Below, piece after piece: positions 16,633 through 25,001 of a DNA stretch of 64,000 bases. The translations under genes and the position numbers were made by a program. This DNA is from Candidatus Saccharimonadota bacterium. Its GTDB lineage: Bacteria > Patescibacteriota > Saccharimonadia > Saccharimonadales > UBA4665. The stretch spans positions 124,001 through 188,000 of the forward strand of contig JAGXIT010000004.1 in NCBI GenBank assembly GCA_024635495.1. Reading direction: 5' to 3'. Position 1 is the first letter of the stretch. Every line of letters starts with the position of its first letter. The notes beneath the pieces are model-generated. The model was given only the letters and a program-made list of their open reading frames with translations, was not told the origin of the DNA and did not search any database.

Positions 16633-17712
16633 TTGAGTCTGCAACGCAATATGAAAATTACTCCAGAATTACACGCATCATATGTCAATCACGCACTGAC
16701 AATGAATGAGCAAGAGGAAGAAATTCGGGCGAAAATTTTACCTGAAATTCCCGATACTATCATTGATAGTCATACCCATGTCTTTGTGCCAGGTTCATTG
16801 GATGTTACTGAAATCCCGATTCATATCCAGGATCACATGATGAGTACTTTCCCTGGCTTTACTCTTGAGCAATCGCTAGCCTCTGATCAGCTACTTTTTC
16901 AAGGAAAGCAGATTTCAAAGGCTCGATTTGCGCACATTTTTCCAAATATTAATAAAAAAATCGTGAATAGTTTTGTTGGGGGCACATTACCAAAGCAAGG
17001 GGACATCCCCGTTTTATTCGGGATTTCAGATAGCAAAGAGGATATAGATTACACTATCGCATCTATAGAGTCAGGCATCTTTAAGGCCATCAAGATGTAT
17101 TATCTAGCAACTGAACCACCGAAGTATGGATTTCTCGAATATTTTCCAGAAGCGGTCTTAGAATCCGCTGAAAAAAATGAGCATCCAGTAATTGTACATT
17201 TACCTCACTCGTTATATAGATCAAGCGACGAGGTTATGGATGTTGCACAACGCCATCCCGACTTAAAAATTATACTGGCACATGTAGGTGTTGCAAATAT
17301 TGATAAACCAGAGCTTGATGATAGGCTTGCAGCTTTCGCCAAAGCTCCCAACATTTTTGTCGATACTGCGCTCGTGGATGAGTCTAACGTTGTTCTAAAG
17401 GCGCTTCAGCATTTAGGCCCAAAGCGAGTACTTTATGGTTCCGATGAGCCCCTGAATCTCATGCGGACTATTACATATTATAATCCTGAGTTGCAAGCGG
17501 GGCGAGTGCTAACAGATTATCCATATCATTGGGCTAATAATGAGGAACAAATAAAATATCGTCATTTGGCGAAGCAGCCATTCGTACACAACCACTGGAG
17601 GCAGATGCAGGCTCTTATTGGCGCAATTGCGAATATTTCAGATAACCCAGGTGAGCGTCAGGCTAACTCCGATTTAATTTTTGGAGATAACGCTAGATCT
17701 CTTTTTGTGTAA
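16633..17712 (+). CDS. Amidohydrolase-2 family metal-dependent hydrolase
   Basis: A TIM-barrel protein of up to 359 aa. IIDSHTHVF gives the N-terminal HxH metal ligands, VIVHLPHS and IILAHVG the later His ligands, and LYGSDEPL the final catalytic Asp. This order defines the amidohydrolase_2 (ACMSD/PTE-like) group, which hydrolyses or decarboxylates small amides, esters or acids. It begins seven bases after the AsnRS-like gene, so its substrate may be that enzyme's product or a toxic analogue. The frame opens with TTG at 16633; an ATG at 16651 is a realistic alternative and neither has a strong Shine-Dalgarno. It converges on the GlyRS gene, with a perfect AT-rich palindrome (17714-17729) just after its stop. 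Confidence 0.85.
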   Translation: MSLQRNMKITPELHASYVNHALTMNEQEEEIRAKILPEIPDTIIDSHTHVFVPGSLDVTEIPIHIQDHMMSTFPGFTLEQSLASDQLLFQGKQISKARFAHIFPNINKKIVNSFVGGTLPKQGDIPVLFGISDSKEDIDYTIASIESGIFKAIKMYYLATEPPKYGFLEYFPEAVLESAEKNEHPVIVHLPHSLYRSSDEVMDVAQRHPDLKIILAHVGVANIDKPELDDRLAAFAKAPNIFVDTALVDESNVVLKALQHLGPKRVLYGSDEPLNLMRTITYYNPELQAGRVLTDYPYHWANNEEQIKYRHLAKQPFVHNHWRQMQALIGAIANISDNPGERQANSDLIFGDNARSLFV

Positions 17713-17805
17713 TCAAAAAATATTTTTTGCAGTACGACCTATAGCCATCCGGATCGATTGTATTCATTATTCTTCAAATTGAGCTAATGGCTAAACGATG
17801 GTAGC

Positions 17806-19230
17806 CTATTTTAGGGCATCTCTTACAAATTGCTCAAGTTGACTATCTGCAATGCGAACCTGTTTCATAGTATCGCGATCCCGTACTGTAACGGTACCAT
17901 CCTCTAAAGTATCATAATCGACTGTTACGCACATTGGTGTGCCTATCTCATCTTGACGACGATAACGTTTACCTAAATTTGTATTGTCATCATATTCAGT
18001 AGCGAATTCCCCTGAAATGGCACTAAATATTCGCTGAGAGCGTTCGACTATATCAGATTTGTTTTTTGCTAATGGCAACACTGCAACCTTAATTGGCGCA
18101 AGACTAGGTTTTAGTTGTAACAACGTACGTTCACCGTTTTCAAGTTGTTCTGTTTTGAGGCTATCACACAATACTGCTAACACTGTCCTGCCTACACCAC
18201 AAGAAGATTCAATAACATGGGGAGTGTACTTCTCTCCAGTATGTGGATCGCGGTAGGAAAGATCACTGCCAGAAGCATTACCGTGTTGGGTCAAGTCATA
18301 GTCTCCTCGAGCATGAACGCCCTCTAGCTCGGAGAAACCAAAAGGATATCGATACTCGATGTCCCAAGCGGCATTTGCGTAGAATGCAAGTTTGGAGTGT
18401 TGGAACCATTGGAGATTACTTGGTTTGAGGCCAATGTTCTTTATGAAAAAATCCATACGTTCTTGGCGAAGAGTTTCATATTCCTCCATTTCTTTATCTG
18501 GTGCTACGAATCGTTGGTTCTCCATCTGTTCAAATTCACGGGTACGGAATATAAATTGACGGGCAGTTATTTCATTCCTGAATGCTTTCCCAATCTGAGC
18601 AATCCCAAACGGAGTTTGAACACGAGATGAATTCATAACATTTTTGTAATCTACGTATATTCCCTGGCAAGTTTCTCCACGAAGCCATACAGGGTCTTTA
18701 TCTAAGTCACCAGTAAAATTCCCAATATTTGTTGCAACCAATAGGTTAAATTGTTTTGCGGGCGTAAAGTCACGGCTACCACAGTTTGGGGTTGGGCATT
18801 TGAGTTCAGTTTTGTGATCCGTGAACAGACTGTTGATTTCAGAAAGCTCCATTTTATCATCTGCTATGACGCCGATAGCTTCAAGCAAATGGTCAACTCG
18901 TACTCGGGTATTGCAATCACGGCACTCAGCGAGCGGGTCGGCAAAATTAGCTACATGGCCACTTGCTTCCCATACTTTAGGGTTCATAACGATAGCCGCG
19001 TCAAGCCCAACGGTATCTTGACGTTTTCTGACGATCTCGTTCCACCAGGTAGCTTTGATGTTGTTCGCTAATTCGACGCCACGTGGTCCATAGTCGTAGA
19101 CCCCCGCCATTCCATCGTATATTTCAGAAGAAGGATAGACGAAGCCTGCACGCTTTGATAGTGAAACGACTTCAGCCAATGATGGGCCGTTATCTGGTTG
19201 TTCTGAAACCATTTCAGGTACATGATTCAT
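17806..19230 (-). CDS. glyS: Glycyl-tRNA synthetase, alpha2 type
   Basis: A 474-aa class II synthetase of the archaeal/eukaryotic-like dimeric type (glyQS). It has SKRAGFVYPSSEIYDGMAGVYDYGPRG at the N terminus (Gly pocket, motif 1 region), a Cys-rich insert with CRDCNTRV and CPTPNCGSR that probably binds zinc, FRNEI (motif 2) and the C-terminal anticodon domain with RRQDEIGTPMCVTVDYDT. It charges tRNA-Gly. It is the last gene of the minus-strand run behind the MccF-like peptidase, 93 bp away, and may have its own start signals. Whether this is the only GlyRS or a resistant second copy cannot be decided within the window. Confidence 0.95.
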   Translation of the reverse strand: MNHVPEMVSEQPDNGPSLAEVVSLSKRAGFVYPSSEIYDGMAGVYDYGPRGVELANNIKATWWNEIVRKRQDTVGLDAAIVMNPKVWEASGHVANFADPLAECRDCNTRVRVDHLLEAIGVIADDKMELSEINSLFTDHKTELKCPTPNCGSRDFTPAKQFNLLVATNIGNFTGDLDKDPVWLRGETCQGIYVDYKNVMNSSRVQTPFGIAQIGKAFRNEITARQFIFRTREFEQMENQRFVAPDKEMEEYETLRQERMDFFIKNIGLKPSNLQWFQHSKLAFYANAAWDIEYRYPFGFSELEGVHARGDYDLTQHGNASGSDLSYRDPHTGEKYTPHVIESSCGVGRTVLAVLCDSLKTEQLENGERTLLQLKPSLAPIKVAVLPLAKNKSDIVERSQRIFSAISGEFATEYDDNTNLGKRYRRQDEIGTPMCVTVDYDTLEDGTVTVRDRDTMKQVRIADSQLEQFVRDALK

Positions 19231-19323
19231 GTAATTCTACTACCTTACTTCCTTTTGAGATTATTGTATAACTATATCACAAATGCATAAAACTACCAAT
19301 ATATTTTAAAATATAAATTATCA

Positions 19324-20319
19324 TCAATGTTTAAGTACAAAGATGTCCGCTTTTGCTCCAACCGACATTGCACTTATTCTCGCTTGCCCTCCAACAGGGA
19401 ACGTAGTTATGGGAGTAGTATGACCAAAATTTGCATTAATAATAACGGGTATTTGATCTAACTCGTGCTTGTCTTTAATAATCCTAACAAGTTGCTCTAT
19501 CGGTACTTTGCTCTTCCGTTGGAATCTACCTATAACTATTCCCCTAACACCACCAAAATCATTTTGATGAATCAGAGACTGTAGTAGTCGATCGAATAGA
19601 TTTATATCTGTTTCTTCATCTTCTTCAATAAATAGAATCGCATCTTTTAGCCCTGGCCAATAGGCAGTTCCTTGTAGGGCAGAAAGGCAACGGATGTGCC
19701 CCCCGATGATTCTTCCACTGCAATGCCCGGGGTTTACTGTAACGAAACCATCTTTATTTAAGACAAATTTCCTTTCATTCTGGTTAATGAACCAAGCGTC
19801 GTCGCTCCAGGTATGACTCGGCTCAAGTGAATATGGCTCGGACGAGGTAAGGCAATCCATAAAAGCCTTGTCCATATATTCTCTACCTCTACTCATCGCC
19901 CAACTTGAAAAGTGGGGGCCCGAATATGTCATTAATCCTGTTTTGGCTAAAATTGCATTTGAAAGTACTGTTATGTCAGAAAATCCACATAAAATTTTCG
20001 GGTTTGTTCGAATAAGTTCATAATCTATTTTGTGCAACAACTGATTAGAATTATATCCGCCAATTGCAGTCATTATGGCGTCAACAGAGTCATCGCTAAA
20101 GGCTTCATGAAGATCATACAGTCTACTATCAACGCTACTTGATGATTGATCGTTGCAGTCTGAGGCATGATCGCTAAAACTTATCGAGAATCCGGCGTCA
20201 TTAAGCGCTTTTAATGCACCATCGACTACATCTTTCGAAAGAATGCTCATGCTTCTTGAGGGCGCAATTACACGTATTCGACTCCCGACTGTAAGTCGCT
20301 TAGGTGTAATGATTCTCAT
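19324..20319 (-). CDS. MccF-like S66 serine peptidase (LD-carboxypeptidase family)
   Basis: A 331-aa S66 protein. AIGGYNSNQLLHKIDYELI, then CGFSDITVLSNAI with the nucleophile Ser, TYSGPHFSSW, GRIIGGHIRCLSALQGT, FIEEDEE and the C-terminal NANFGHTTPITTFPVGG with the catalytic His match the MccF subgroup better than LdcA muramoyl carboxypeptidases. MccF enzymes cleave microcin C and other aminoacyl-nucleotide amides, giving self-immunity. The ATG follows the stop of the AlaRS-like gene by two bases (TGAGCATG), so both are translationally coupled. A role in peptidoglycan recycling is the alternative. Confidence 0.85.
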   Translation of the reverse strand: MRIITPKRLTVGSRIRVIAPSRSMSILSKDVVDGALKALNDAGFSISFSDHASDCNDQSSSSVDSRLYDLHEAFSDDSVDAIMTAIGGYNSNQLLHKIDYELIRTNPKILCGFSDITVLSNAILAKTGLMTYSGPHFSSWAMSRGREYMDKAFMDCLTSSEPYSLEPSHTWSDDAWFINQNERKFVLNKDGFVTVNPGHCSGRIIGGHIRCLSALQGTAYWPGLKDAILFIEEDEETDINLFDRLLQSLIHQNDFGGVRGIVIGRFQRKSKVPIEQLVRIIKDKHELDQIPVIINANFGHTTPITTFPVGGQARISAMSVGAKADIFVLKH

Positions 20320-20321
20320 GC

Positions 20322-21455
20322 TCAGTTTGTCTTCCTTGCCACGTGTAATGCATTAATTATTGCAGCATCTTCCTTACTCACTGTAATGGGTTCAGCTAAC
20401 CATTGTTCGTAGTGTTGTAACCATATTATCATCTCATCTACGGATAATCCCTCCGAAATTGAAAGTTTATCTGCAACTAGTTTGATTATATCTTGGACAC
20501 CCTCATAAGAAACGTCTGAGAGTTGCTTATATAAAAAAATTCCTTTCATGTAGCTACGGAGCAGACGTGCACGATTATCGGTGCCAGCTGGCCGGAGGCC
20601 CTCAGCGTATAGTACTGTTGATGTCATGACGGTGTCTAACAGCCTGCGTGAAAAGCGTGGCTCAGAGCAATATTTTTCAAGGTTTATGCCATAGGATTCA
20701 AGGATATGGTTTAGCCCCAGTAGTTGACCATAAGTCGTCGTGTCGCCAATCGCGAACTCAACAGCAATCGGCCCAGTCTTATTTTCTATCGCAATAATAT
20801 TCCCAACATCCTTGAAGCTATCATTATGTGGGTTTTTGATGGCTAGGTTTAGGTTATAGCCACGGACACCGTCCATGCCGTAAGTGTGTTGATAGTAGCT
20901 GAGCTTTTTGGAATCAATGTTTATATTGCCGATTTCTATATCTCTAATCACATCGACTAAATCTGCGTTCGAACTACTTACATTTGCTTCAATGTCTTCT
21001 GGTGAAACTCCAAGATAATCGGTAAAGTACGAAACAGCGTTGCACGCCACTGCGCCAAGCCTGTCATACCGTGAAAGTGCACACATGCCCTTAAAAAAAC
21101 TTCCATATTCTGGGTCAAGTTTGGTTTCACTTAGGTTATAAACATTATGCGTACGAATACAGTCTTGAATAAGGTACACACCACCTCCAACTAACGTACG
21201 CTCTTGGGCTATATATGGCTTCAGCACGCTTATGGGTGCTCCGATCAATCGGACTGTCGGGTCTGCTTTGGAGCTGATTTGAACAGGCGTCTGTTCATAG
21301 TATCCAAGTTGGCTAAAATGCCTAGCAAACTCACTGGCTACCAACTGTAACTGTGGCGTTGATGGCTCTACGTTGTCCCCTGTTTCAGCCATTGCCCTAA
21401 TCTCTGGGAGTGAAATTGAATTGTATTGTGACATTTTAGGTTCTCGGTTGCTCAA
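20322..21455 (-). CDS. AlaRS-core paralogue (degenerate class II synthetase-like protein)
   Basis: A 377-aa protein resembling only the aminoacylation and helical domains of alanyl-tRNA synthetase. YLIQDCIRTHNVYNL corresponds to AlaRS motif 2, and RPAGTDNRARLLRSYMKGIF to the SNEGRGYVLRR segment after the core. The editing, DHHA1 and C-Ala domains (about 500 aa) are absent. Where AlaRS has the motif-3 GLER signature this protein reads GDTTTYGQLLGLNH, so the ATP-binding Arg seems lost and it may bind rather than activate amino acid or tRNA. The frame starts with TTG at 21455, preceded by AAGGA six bases away; the ATG at 21434 is the alternative. It sits between HAD and MccF-like genes. Confidence 0.68.
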   Translation of the reverse strand: MSNREPKMSQYNSISLPEIRAMAETGDNVEPSTPQLQLVASEFARHFSQLGYYEQTPVQISSKADPTVRLIGAPISVLKPYIAQERTLVGGGVYLIQDCIRTHNVYNLSETKLDPEYGSFFKGMCALSRYDRLGAVACNAVSYFTDYLGVSPEDIEANVSSSNADLVDVIRDIEIGNINIDSKKLSYYQHTYGMDGVRGYNLNLAIKNPHNDSFKDVGNIIAIENKTGPIAVEFAIGDTTTYGQLLGLNHILESYGINLEKYCSEPRFSRRLLDTVMTSTVLYAEGLRPAGTDNRARLLRSYMKGIFLYKQLSDVSYEGVQDIIKLVADKLSISEGLSVDEMIIWLQHYEQWLAEPITVSKEDAAIINALHVARKTN

Positions 21456-21498
21456 TTTTTTTCCTTTGTTGAATATTTCTGACCTTACAGCGTATCCA

Positions 21499-22197
21499 CT
21501 ATTTATCAGTATTGTCTAATGCGGGGGCCGATAGAACTTTTCGTGCTTGCGTAAATGAGCTAACCATAAAAGTAGGACTATACTGCCTCAAGAAATCTCC
21601 ATCGTAATATGTGCGGTTCCCCTCCGGGTAATACAGTAGGGAGTCTACGCCAATTGCCTGAGCTGCAAGAATATCTGAGTCCGAATCGCCAATCACAAGT
21701 GTTTTACGCGGATTTGCTTTCATCAATTGCATTGCCTTAATGAATGGTTCTGGGTCGGGTTTGCGCTTACTAACCATCTCACCAGTAATAACAACGTCGG
21801 TGTATGATTCTATGGCAAATTTTTGCAAGGAGTGTTCTATTTGATTTCGGTTGGAGCTGCTGACAAGTGCGGCACGTTGACCGTTATTACGAATTGTACG
21901 CAATAAACCAAGAGCACCACTATGTAGCTTTGTGTTTCTGAGCCCTGGTATGGCTAGTGAGACCGCTGATGACATAGCTTCATTTGGGTCCGGATCCATG
22001 ACACTTTCCATAAGGCCAGTGAACGAGCCGAAGGCGTGACCTATTTCACGATCAGAAAATCGGTGGCCTCTTCCTGTAGCAACGGTTTGATATGCCTCAA
22101 GCCAAATGCTTAGAGTATCCGCAAGACAACCATCCCAATCCAACAGGACATGCTGATAATGGAAATTGTTGGTGTTAATTTGTTCGGGAGAAGCCAT
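21499..22197 (-). CDS. HAD-superfamily hydrolase (phosphoglycolate phosphatase-like)
   Basis: A 232-aa HAD subfamily IA phosphatase. LLDWDGCLADT carries the nucleophile and acid Asp (with W in place of the usual F), VSSSNRN is motif II, KRKPDPEPF motif III with its Lys, and VIGDSDSDILAA motif IV with the Mg2+-binding acids. The helical cap between motifs I and II is normal in size. It would remove phosphate from a small metabolite. Its ATG overlaps the stop of the methyltransferase gene by one base (TAATG), so the two are translationally coupled; this ties it to the aaRS-paralogue unit, perhaps dephosphorylating a nucleotide or sugar intermediate. Confidence 0.9.
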   Translation of the reverse strand: MASPEQINTNNFHYQHVLLDWDGCLADTLSIWLEAYQTVATGRGHRFSDREIGHAFGSFTGLMESVMDPDPNEAMSSAVSLAIPGLRNTKLHSGALGLLRTIRNNGQRAALVSSSNRNQIEHSLQKFAIESYTDVVITGEMVSKRKPDPEPFIKAMQLMKANPRKTLVIGDSDSDILAAQAIGVDSLLYYPEGNRTYYDGDFLRQYSPTFMVSSFTQARKVLSAPALDNTDK

Positions 22198-23030
22198 TAT
22201 TTTATGATCATCCTTATCATAAGCAAAAATCTGTTACGGGGTAGCAAATAGTTGATAGGTTTGCCAATTAACTTTACAAAAAGATCAGGCGACTCAGTTA
22301 TAAGAGGGTTCCCCACCCTGAAGGTTTCCGTAAAAATGATTTGCCTGTGAGCCCTGCATGCCGCGTTTTCCATAAGATAAACCAAATCATGTTTCTTGTA
22401 GTTTATTTCACTGTCAAGGCGATAGCCCTTGATTTTTGAAAACACTCGGAAGTTAAGGAGCTTTGCTTTGAGAATCGGCAGTGATGCAAAATTTGGAACA
22501 CCTACAATAATATTACCTCCGGATTTTGTAAGATCCATCATTTCGGTGATAAATCTTATTGCTTCTTTTTCGGGGTAGTGTTCAAGCACACCGATGTTCC
22601 AGCATAGGTCGTAGCCACCTTTCTGTAATTGATTATTGAATGCATCGGCTTCTATATATCGTACGTATTTTGAATCTAATTTGCGCGCAAGCTTTCTAGC
22701 ATACTTTAGTGCTGACTTAGACACATCAAGTAGGTCCTTTTTGTAAGTGGAGTTGAGCAGCAAAGTTGCTTTGCCAGAACCTGAACCAAATTCAATAATT
22801 GTTGCACCTTCAGGCAGAAAACTTTCAATATATACTTTAATTTTTGCGTAGTAGTCCTCCCACCAATATGAAGAAAAATCTGGATGTTGTTGCAGCTTTT
22901 TACTAATTTCATCTGTAAATACCCTAGACCAATGTTCTTCTTCGTGGCGAACCATGTCATTCAAGTCGAAAGCAGTGTTAGGGCGAAGAGTATGGTTTTT
23001 GCGCATATGCATAATAACAATTATTAACAT
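22197..23030 (-). CDS. SAM-dependent class I methyltransferase
   Basis: A protein of up to 277 aa. TIIEFGSGSGKATLLL (about residues 98-113) is the SAM-binding motif I, followed by the acidic end of strand two near YIEADAF and by GYDLCWNIGVLEHYPE, typical of Methyltransf_11/25 enzymes. The C-terminal part is basic and partly hydrophobic. The long start at 23030 has little support; ATGs at 23012 or 23006 may be the real ones. First gene of the minus-strand unit MT-HAD-AlaRS-like-MccF-like. The substrate is unknown, but the context suggests a tailoring step on a small molecule. Confidence 0.85.
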   Translation of the reverse strand: MLIIVIMHMRKNHTLRPNTAFDLNDMVRHEEEHWSRVFTDEISKKLQQHPDFSSYWWEDYYAKIKVYIESFLPEGATIIEFGSGSGKATLLLNSTYKKDLLDVSKSALKYARKLARKLDSKYVRYIEADAFNNQLQKGGYDLCWNIGVLEHYPEKEAIRFITEMMDLTKSGGNIIVGVPNFASLPILKAKLLNFRVFSKIKGYRLDSEINYKKHDLVYLMENAACRAHRQIIFTETFRVGNPLITESPDLFVKLIGKPINYLLPRNRFLLMIRMIIK

Positions 23031-23169
23031 AAAAATAGAAAATTATCAACCAGCAAAAAACACTTTTTGAGTTCTATAATGTATAACTTAATCCCTTGCC
23101 CGAAGGGTTATACGATACAAACCCAAAAATTTCGTGTCTAATTGTATGCTATTTGGATTGTAAGTAAGG

Positions 23170-24345
23170 TTAGTTGCTGACGTGCTGCTGGGCTTTTGCG
23201 ACGAGTACGGCATCTTCGCGGGTTGGTATCACGTAGACCCCTACTGAAGAGCTGTCTTTTGAAATAGTGCGTGCGTTTTGCTGATTCTTTTCGCTGTCTA
23301 CCTCTACACCAAGGTACTCGAGACCTTCGAGCACTTGCTCGCGGATGGGTGCGGATCGCTCACCGATGCCAGCCGAGAAAATGATGCTGTCTACGCCGTC
23401 GAGTGCAGCTGAGTAGGCGCCAATCTGTTTGCGAATTGTGTAGCAGAAAAGGTCGATAGCGAGCTTTGCGCGTGGGTCAGTTTTGCGGTCTTCGAGAAGC
23501 TGTCGCATATCTGCTGTCGTCTCTGACACACCGAGTAAGCCAGATTCTTTGTAGAGTGTGTTTCGGACAGTATCTGGCGATGCACCCTCTTCTTGCATGA
23601 GGAAATCAAAGATGCCAGGGTCTACGTCACCACTACGGGTGCTCATGACGATGCCGGAAGCAGGAGTTAGGCCCATAGTCATATCGATAGGCTTGCCGTC
23701 TTTGATGGCGGCAATGCTAGCGCCGCTGCCGAGGTGCGCGATGATAACCCGGCTATGTGCCTTGGCTGACTCGCCTTCGTTGTGTACGAAGTGATCGAAG
23801 AGGTACTCATATGAGATGCCGTGGAAGCCATAGCGTCGGAGTCCTTGGTCGCGTAGGCGCTTCGGGAGCGCAAGCGTACGAGCCACGTCTGGGATGGAGT
23901 GGAAGAATGCCGTGTCGAAGCACGCGACGTGCACGATCGCAGGATAGGCATCTCTAAATGCTCGTATACACGCGACGGCTGCGGGCATGTGGTTCGGTGC
24001 CAGTGGTGTGATTTCCTCTAGATAGGAAACGACATCATCATCGATGATGGTTGCGTCCTTGTAGCGATCTCCTCCATGCACGACACGGTACGCTGCGGCG
24101 TTGATTGTGTCACCTTCTTCGATTATTCCCCGGAGCCACTCTTTGATGACTGCGGCTGCAGCATGGTGATCAGCTGCAATTATATCGTGCGTCTCTTTTG
24201 AGCCGTTGATTTCTGGCACGAGGATTGCTTGGCCTACCCCGATGCCTTCGATTGAGGCCGAGGCATACGCTTCTTCGCTGTCTGTGTTAAATAAAGATAC
24301 TTTGAGGCTTGATGAGCCAGCATTGATAGTGATAATTTTTTTCAT
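23170..24345 (-). CDS. ackA: Acetate kinase
   Basis: A 391-aa acetate kinase with all family signatures: INAGSSSLKVSLF at the N terminus, YRVVHGGD, the phosphate-binding HLGSGASIAAIKDG (about residue 205), DMTMGLTPASGIVMSTRSGDVDPG, and FSAGIGERS near the C terminus. It makes ATP from acetyl phosphate and ADP in the last step of acetate fermentation. No phosphotransacetylase gene is adjacent, so acetyl phosphate may come from a phosphoketolase elsewhere. TATACT is nine bases before the ATG with no Shine-Dalgarno. The upstream divergent region contains a perfect palindrome that could control it. Confidence 0.97.
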   Translation of the reverse strand: MKKIITINAGSSSLKVSLFNTDSEEAYASASIEGIGVGQAILVPEINGSKETHDIIAADHHAAAAVIKEWLRGIIEEGDTINAAAYRVVHGGDRYKDATIIDDDVVSYLEEITPLAPNHMPAAVACIRAFRDAYPAIVHVACFDTAFFHSIPDVARTLALPKRLRDQGLRRYGFHGISYEYLFDHFVHNEGESAKAHSRVIIAHLGSGASIAAIKDGKPIDMTMGLTPASGIVMSTRSGDVDPGIFDFLMQEEGASPDTVRNTLYKESGLLGVSETTADMRQLLEDRKTDPRAKLAIDLFCYTIRKQIGAYSAALDGVDSIIFSAGIGERSAPIREQVLEGLEYLGVEVDSEKNQQNARTISKDSSSVGVYVIPTREDAVLVAKAQQHVSN

Positions 24346-24384
24346 ACAGCCCTAAGTATAGTATAGATATCGTGAATTTCGTCA

Positions 24385-24408
24385 TTTTTGTAAAATACAT
24401 TACAAAAA
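24385..24408. promoter_or_regulatory. Inverted repeat in the ackA / 24473 divergent promoter region
   Basis: TTTTTGTAA and TTACAAAAA are exact 9-bp arms around AATACA. The right arm overlaps TTACAA, a candidate -35 for the plus-strand gene (TATACT at 24424-24429, 18-bp spacing), so one bound regulator could affect both directions. Confidence 0.5.
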
Positions 24409-24472
24409 ACTGATAGAACACTGTATACTTCTCCGGTCTACCAGTGTGGTAGTACCATTACAGAATGGATGA

Positions 24473-24892
24473 ATGATGACAGTCGTTGCTTGTACTGAGA
24501 CACTAGCATTTACCTCGACTTTCACTGCCGATTCGGCATACGAAGGTTTTTCAAAGGTGGCAGTGTCCTTGAGTCAAAGACAGGGCGACTACCTTCGGCA
24601 CAGGTTTCAGTTGAACAACAGCCGGAAGAGTGACCAGGCTCAAGAGCCCCAGGTGCTTACTGTGTCCGAGCTTGTTGCTGAGTGCGAGATCAAACCCATT
24701 GGGTATGTGTTGCTCAGAAACGGGATGGAACTCCATGTTTTCTACGAAAACCCGAACAGTACCGATCCGTATGAGCTTCCTGCCGCTGCGCACATCCGCT
24801 TGAAGGGCAAAATCGCAGACGCGATTGCTCAGCGTGATCGTGAATGGCGACGCAATCCAGCGACGCTTTTCACAGAGAAGCGGCAGCGCTAA
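24473..24892 (+). CDS. Hypothetical protein, 139 aa
   Basis: A soluble 139-aa protein without recognisable family. The N-terminal 40 residues are Thr/Ala-rich; the middle (GDYLRHRFQLNN, VLTVSELVAECEIKPIGYVLLRNGMELHVFYEN) looks like mixed alpha/beta; the C terminus is a basic helix (RDREWRRNPATLFTEKRQR). A 37-nt leader is predicted from TATACT at 24424-24429; the start could be either of two adjacent ATGs (24473, 24476). A strong hairpin follows the stop codon. Its isolation between divergent and convergent neighbours and its own promoter and terminator mark it as a single-gene unit. Confidence 0.65.
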   Translation: MMTVVACTETLAFTSTFTADSAYEGFSKVAVSLSQRQGDYLRHRFQLNNSRKSDQAQEPQVLTVSELVAECEIKPIGYVLLRNGMELHVFYENPNSTDPYELPAAAHIRLKGKIADAIAQRDREWRRNPATLFTEKRQR

Positions 24893-24904
24893 CTAAGGTG
24901 GAGT

Positions 24905-24942
24905 GCTGCCGGTCTGTGTGCAAATATGCATCGGCCGGCAGC
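24905..24942 (+). terminator. Hairpin behind the 24473 gene
   Basis: GCTGCCGG and CCGGCAGC form an 8-bp GC-rich stem, extended by GGTGG (24897-24901) with CCACC (24947-24951). No proper T run follows, but its place right after the stop, between convergent genes, suggests a terminator or 3'-end stabiliser. Confidence 0.6.
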
Positions 24943-25001
24943 CTCCCCACCACCTCTTCAACCATTCTGTATTTTTCTAAGACTTCTTGCCCTCTACGCT
25001 G

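Noticed and set aside
17714-17729. CAAAAAATATTTTTTG as a terminator
   Set aside because: It is a perfect palindrome but has no loop or GC core, so it would not form a stable terminator hairpin.
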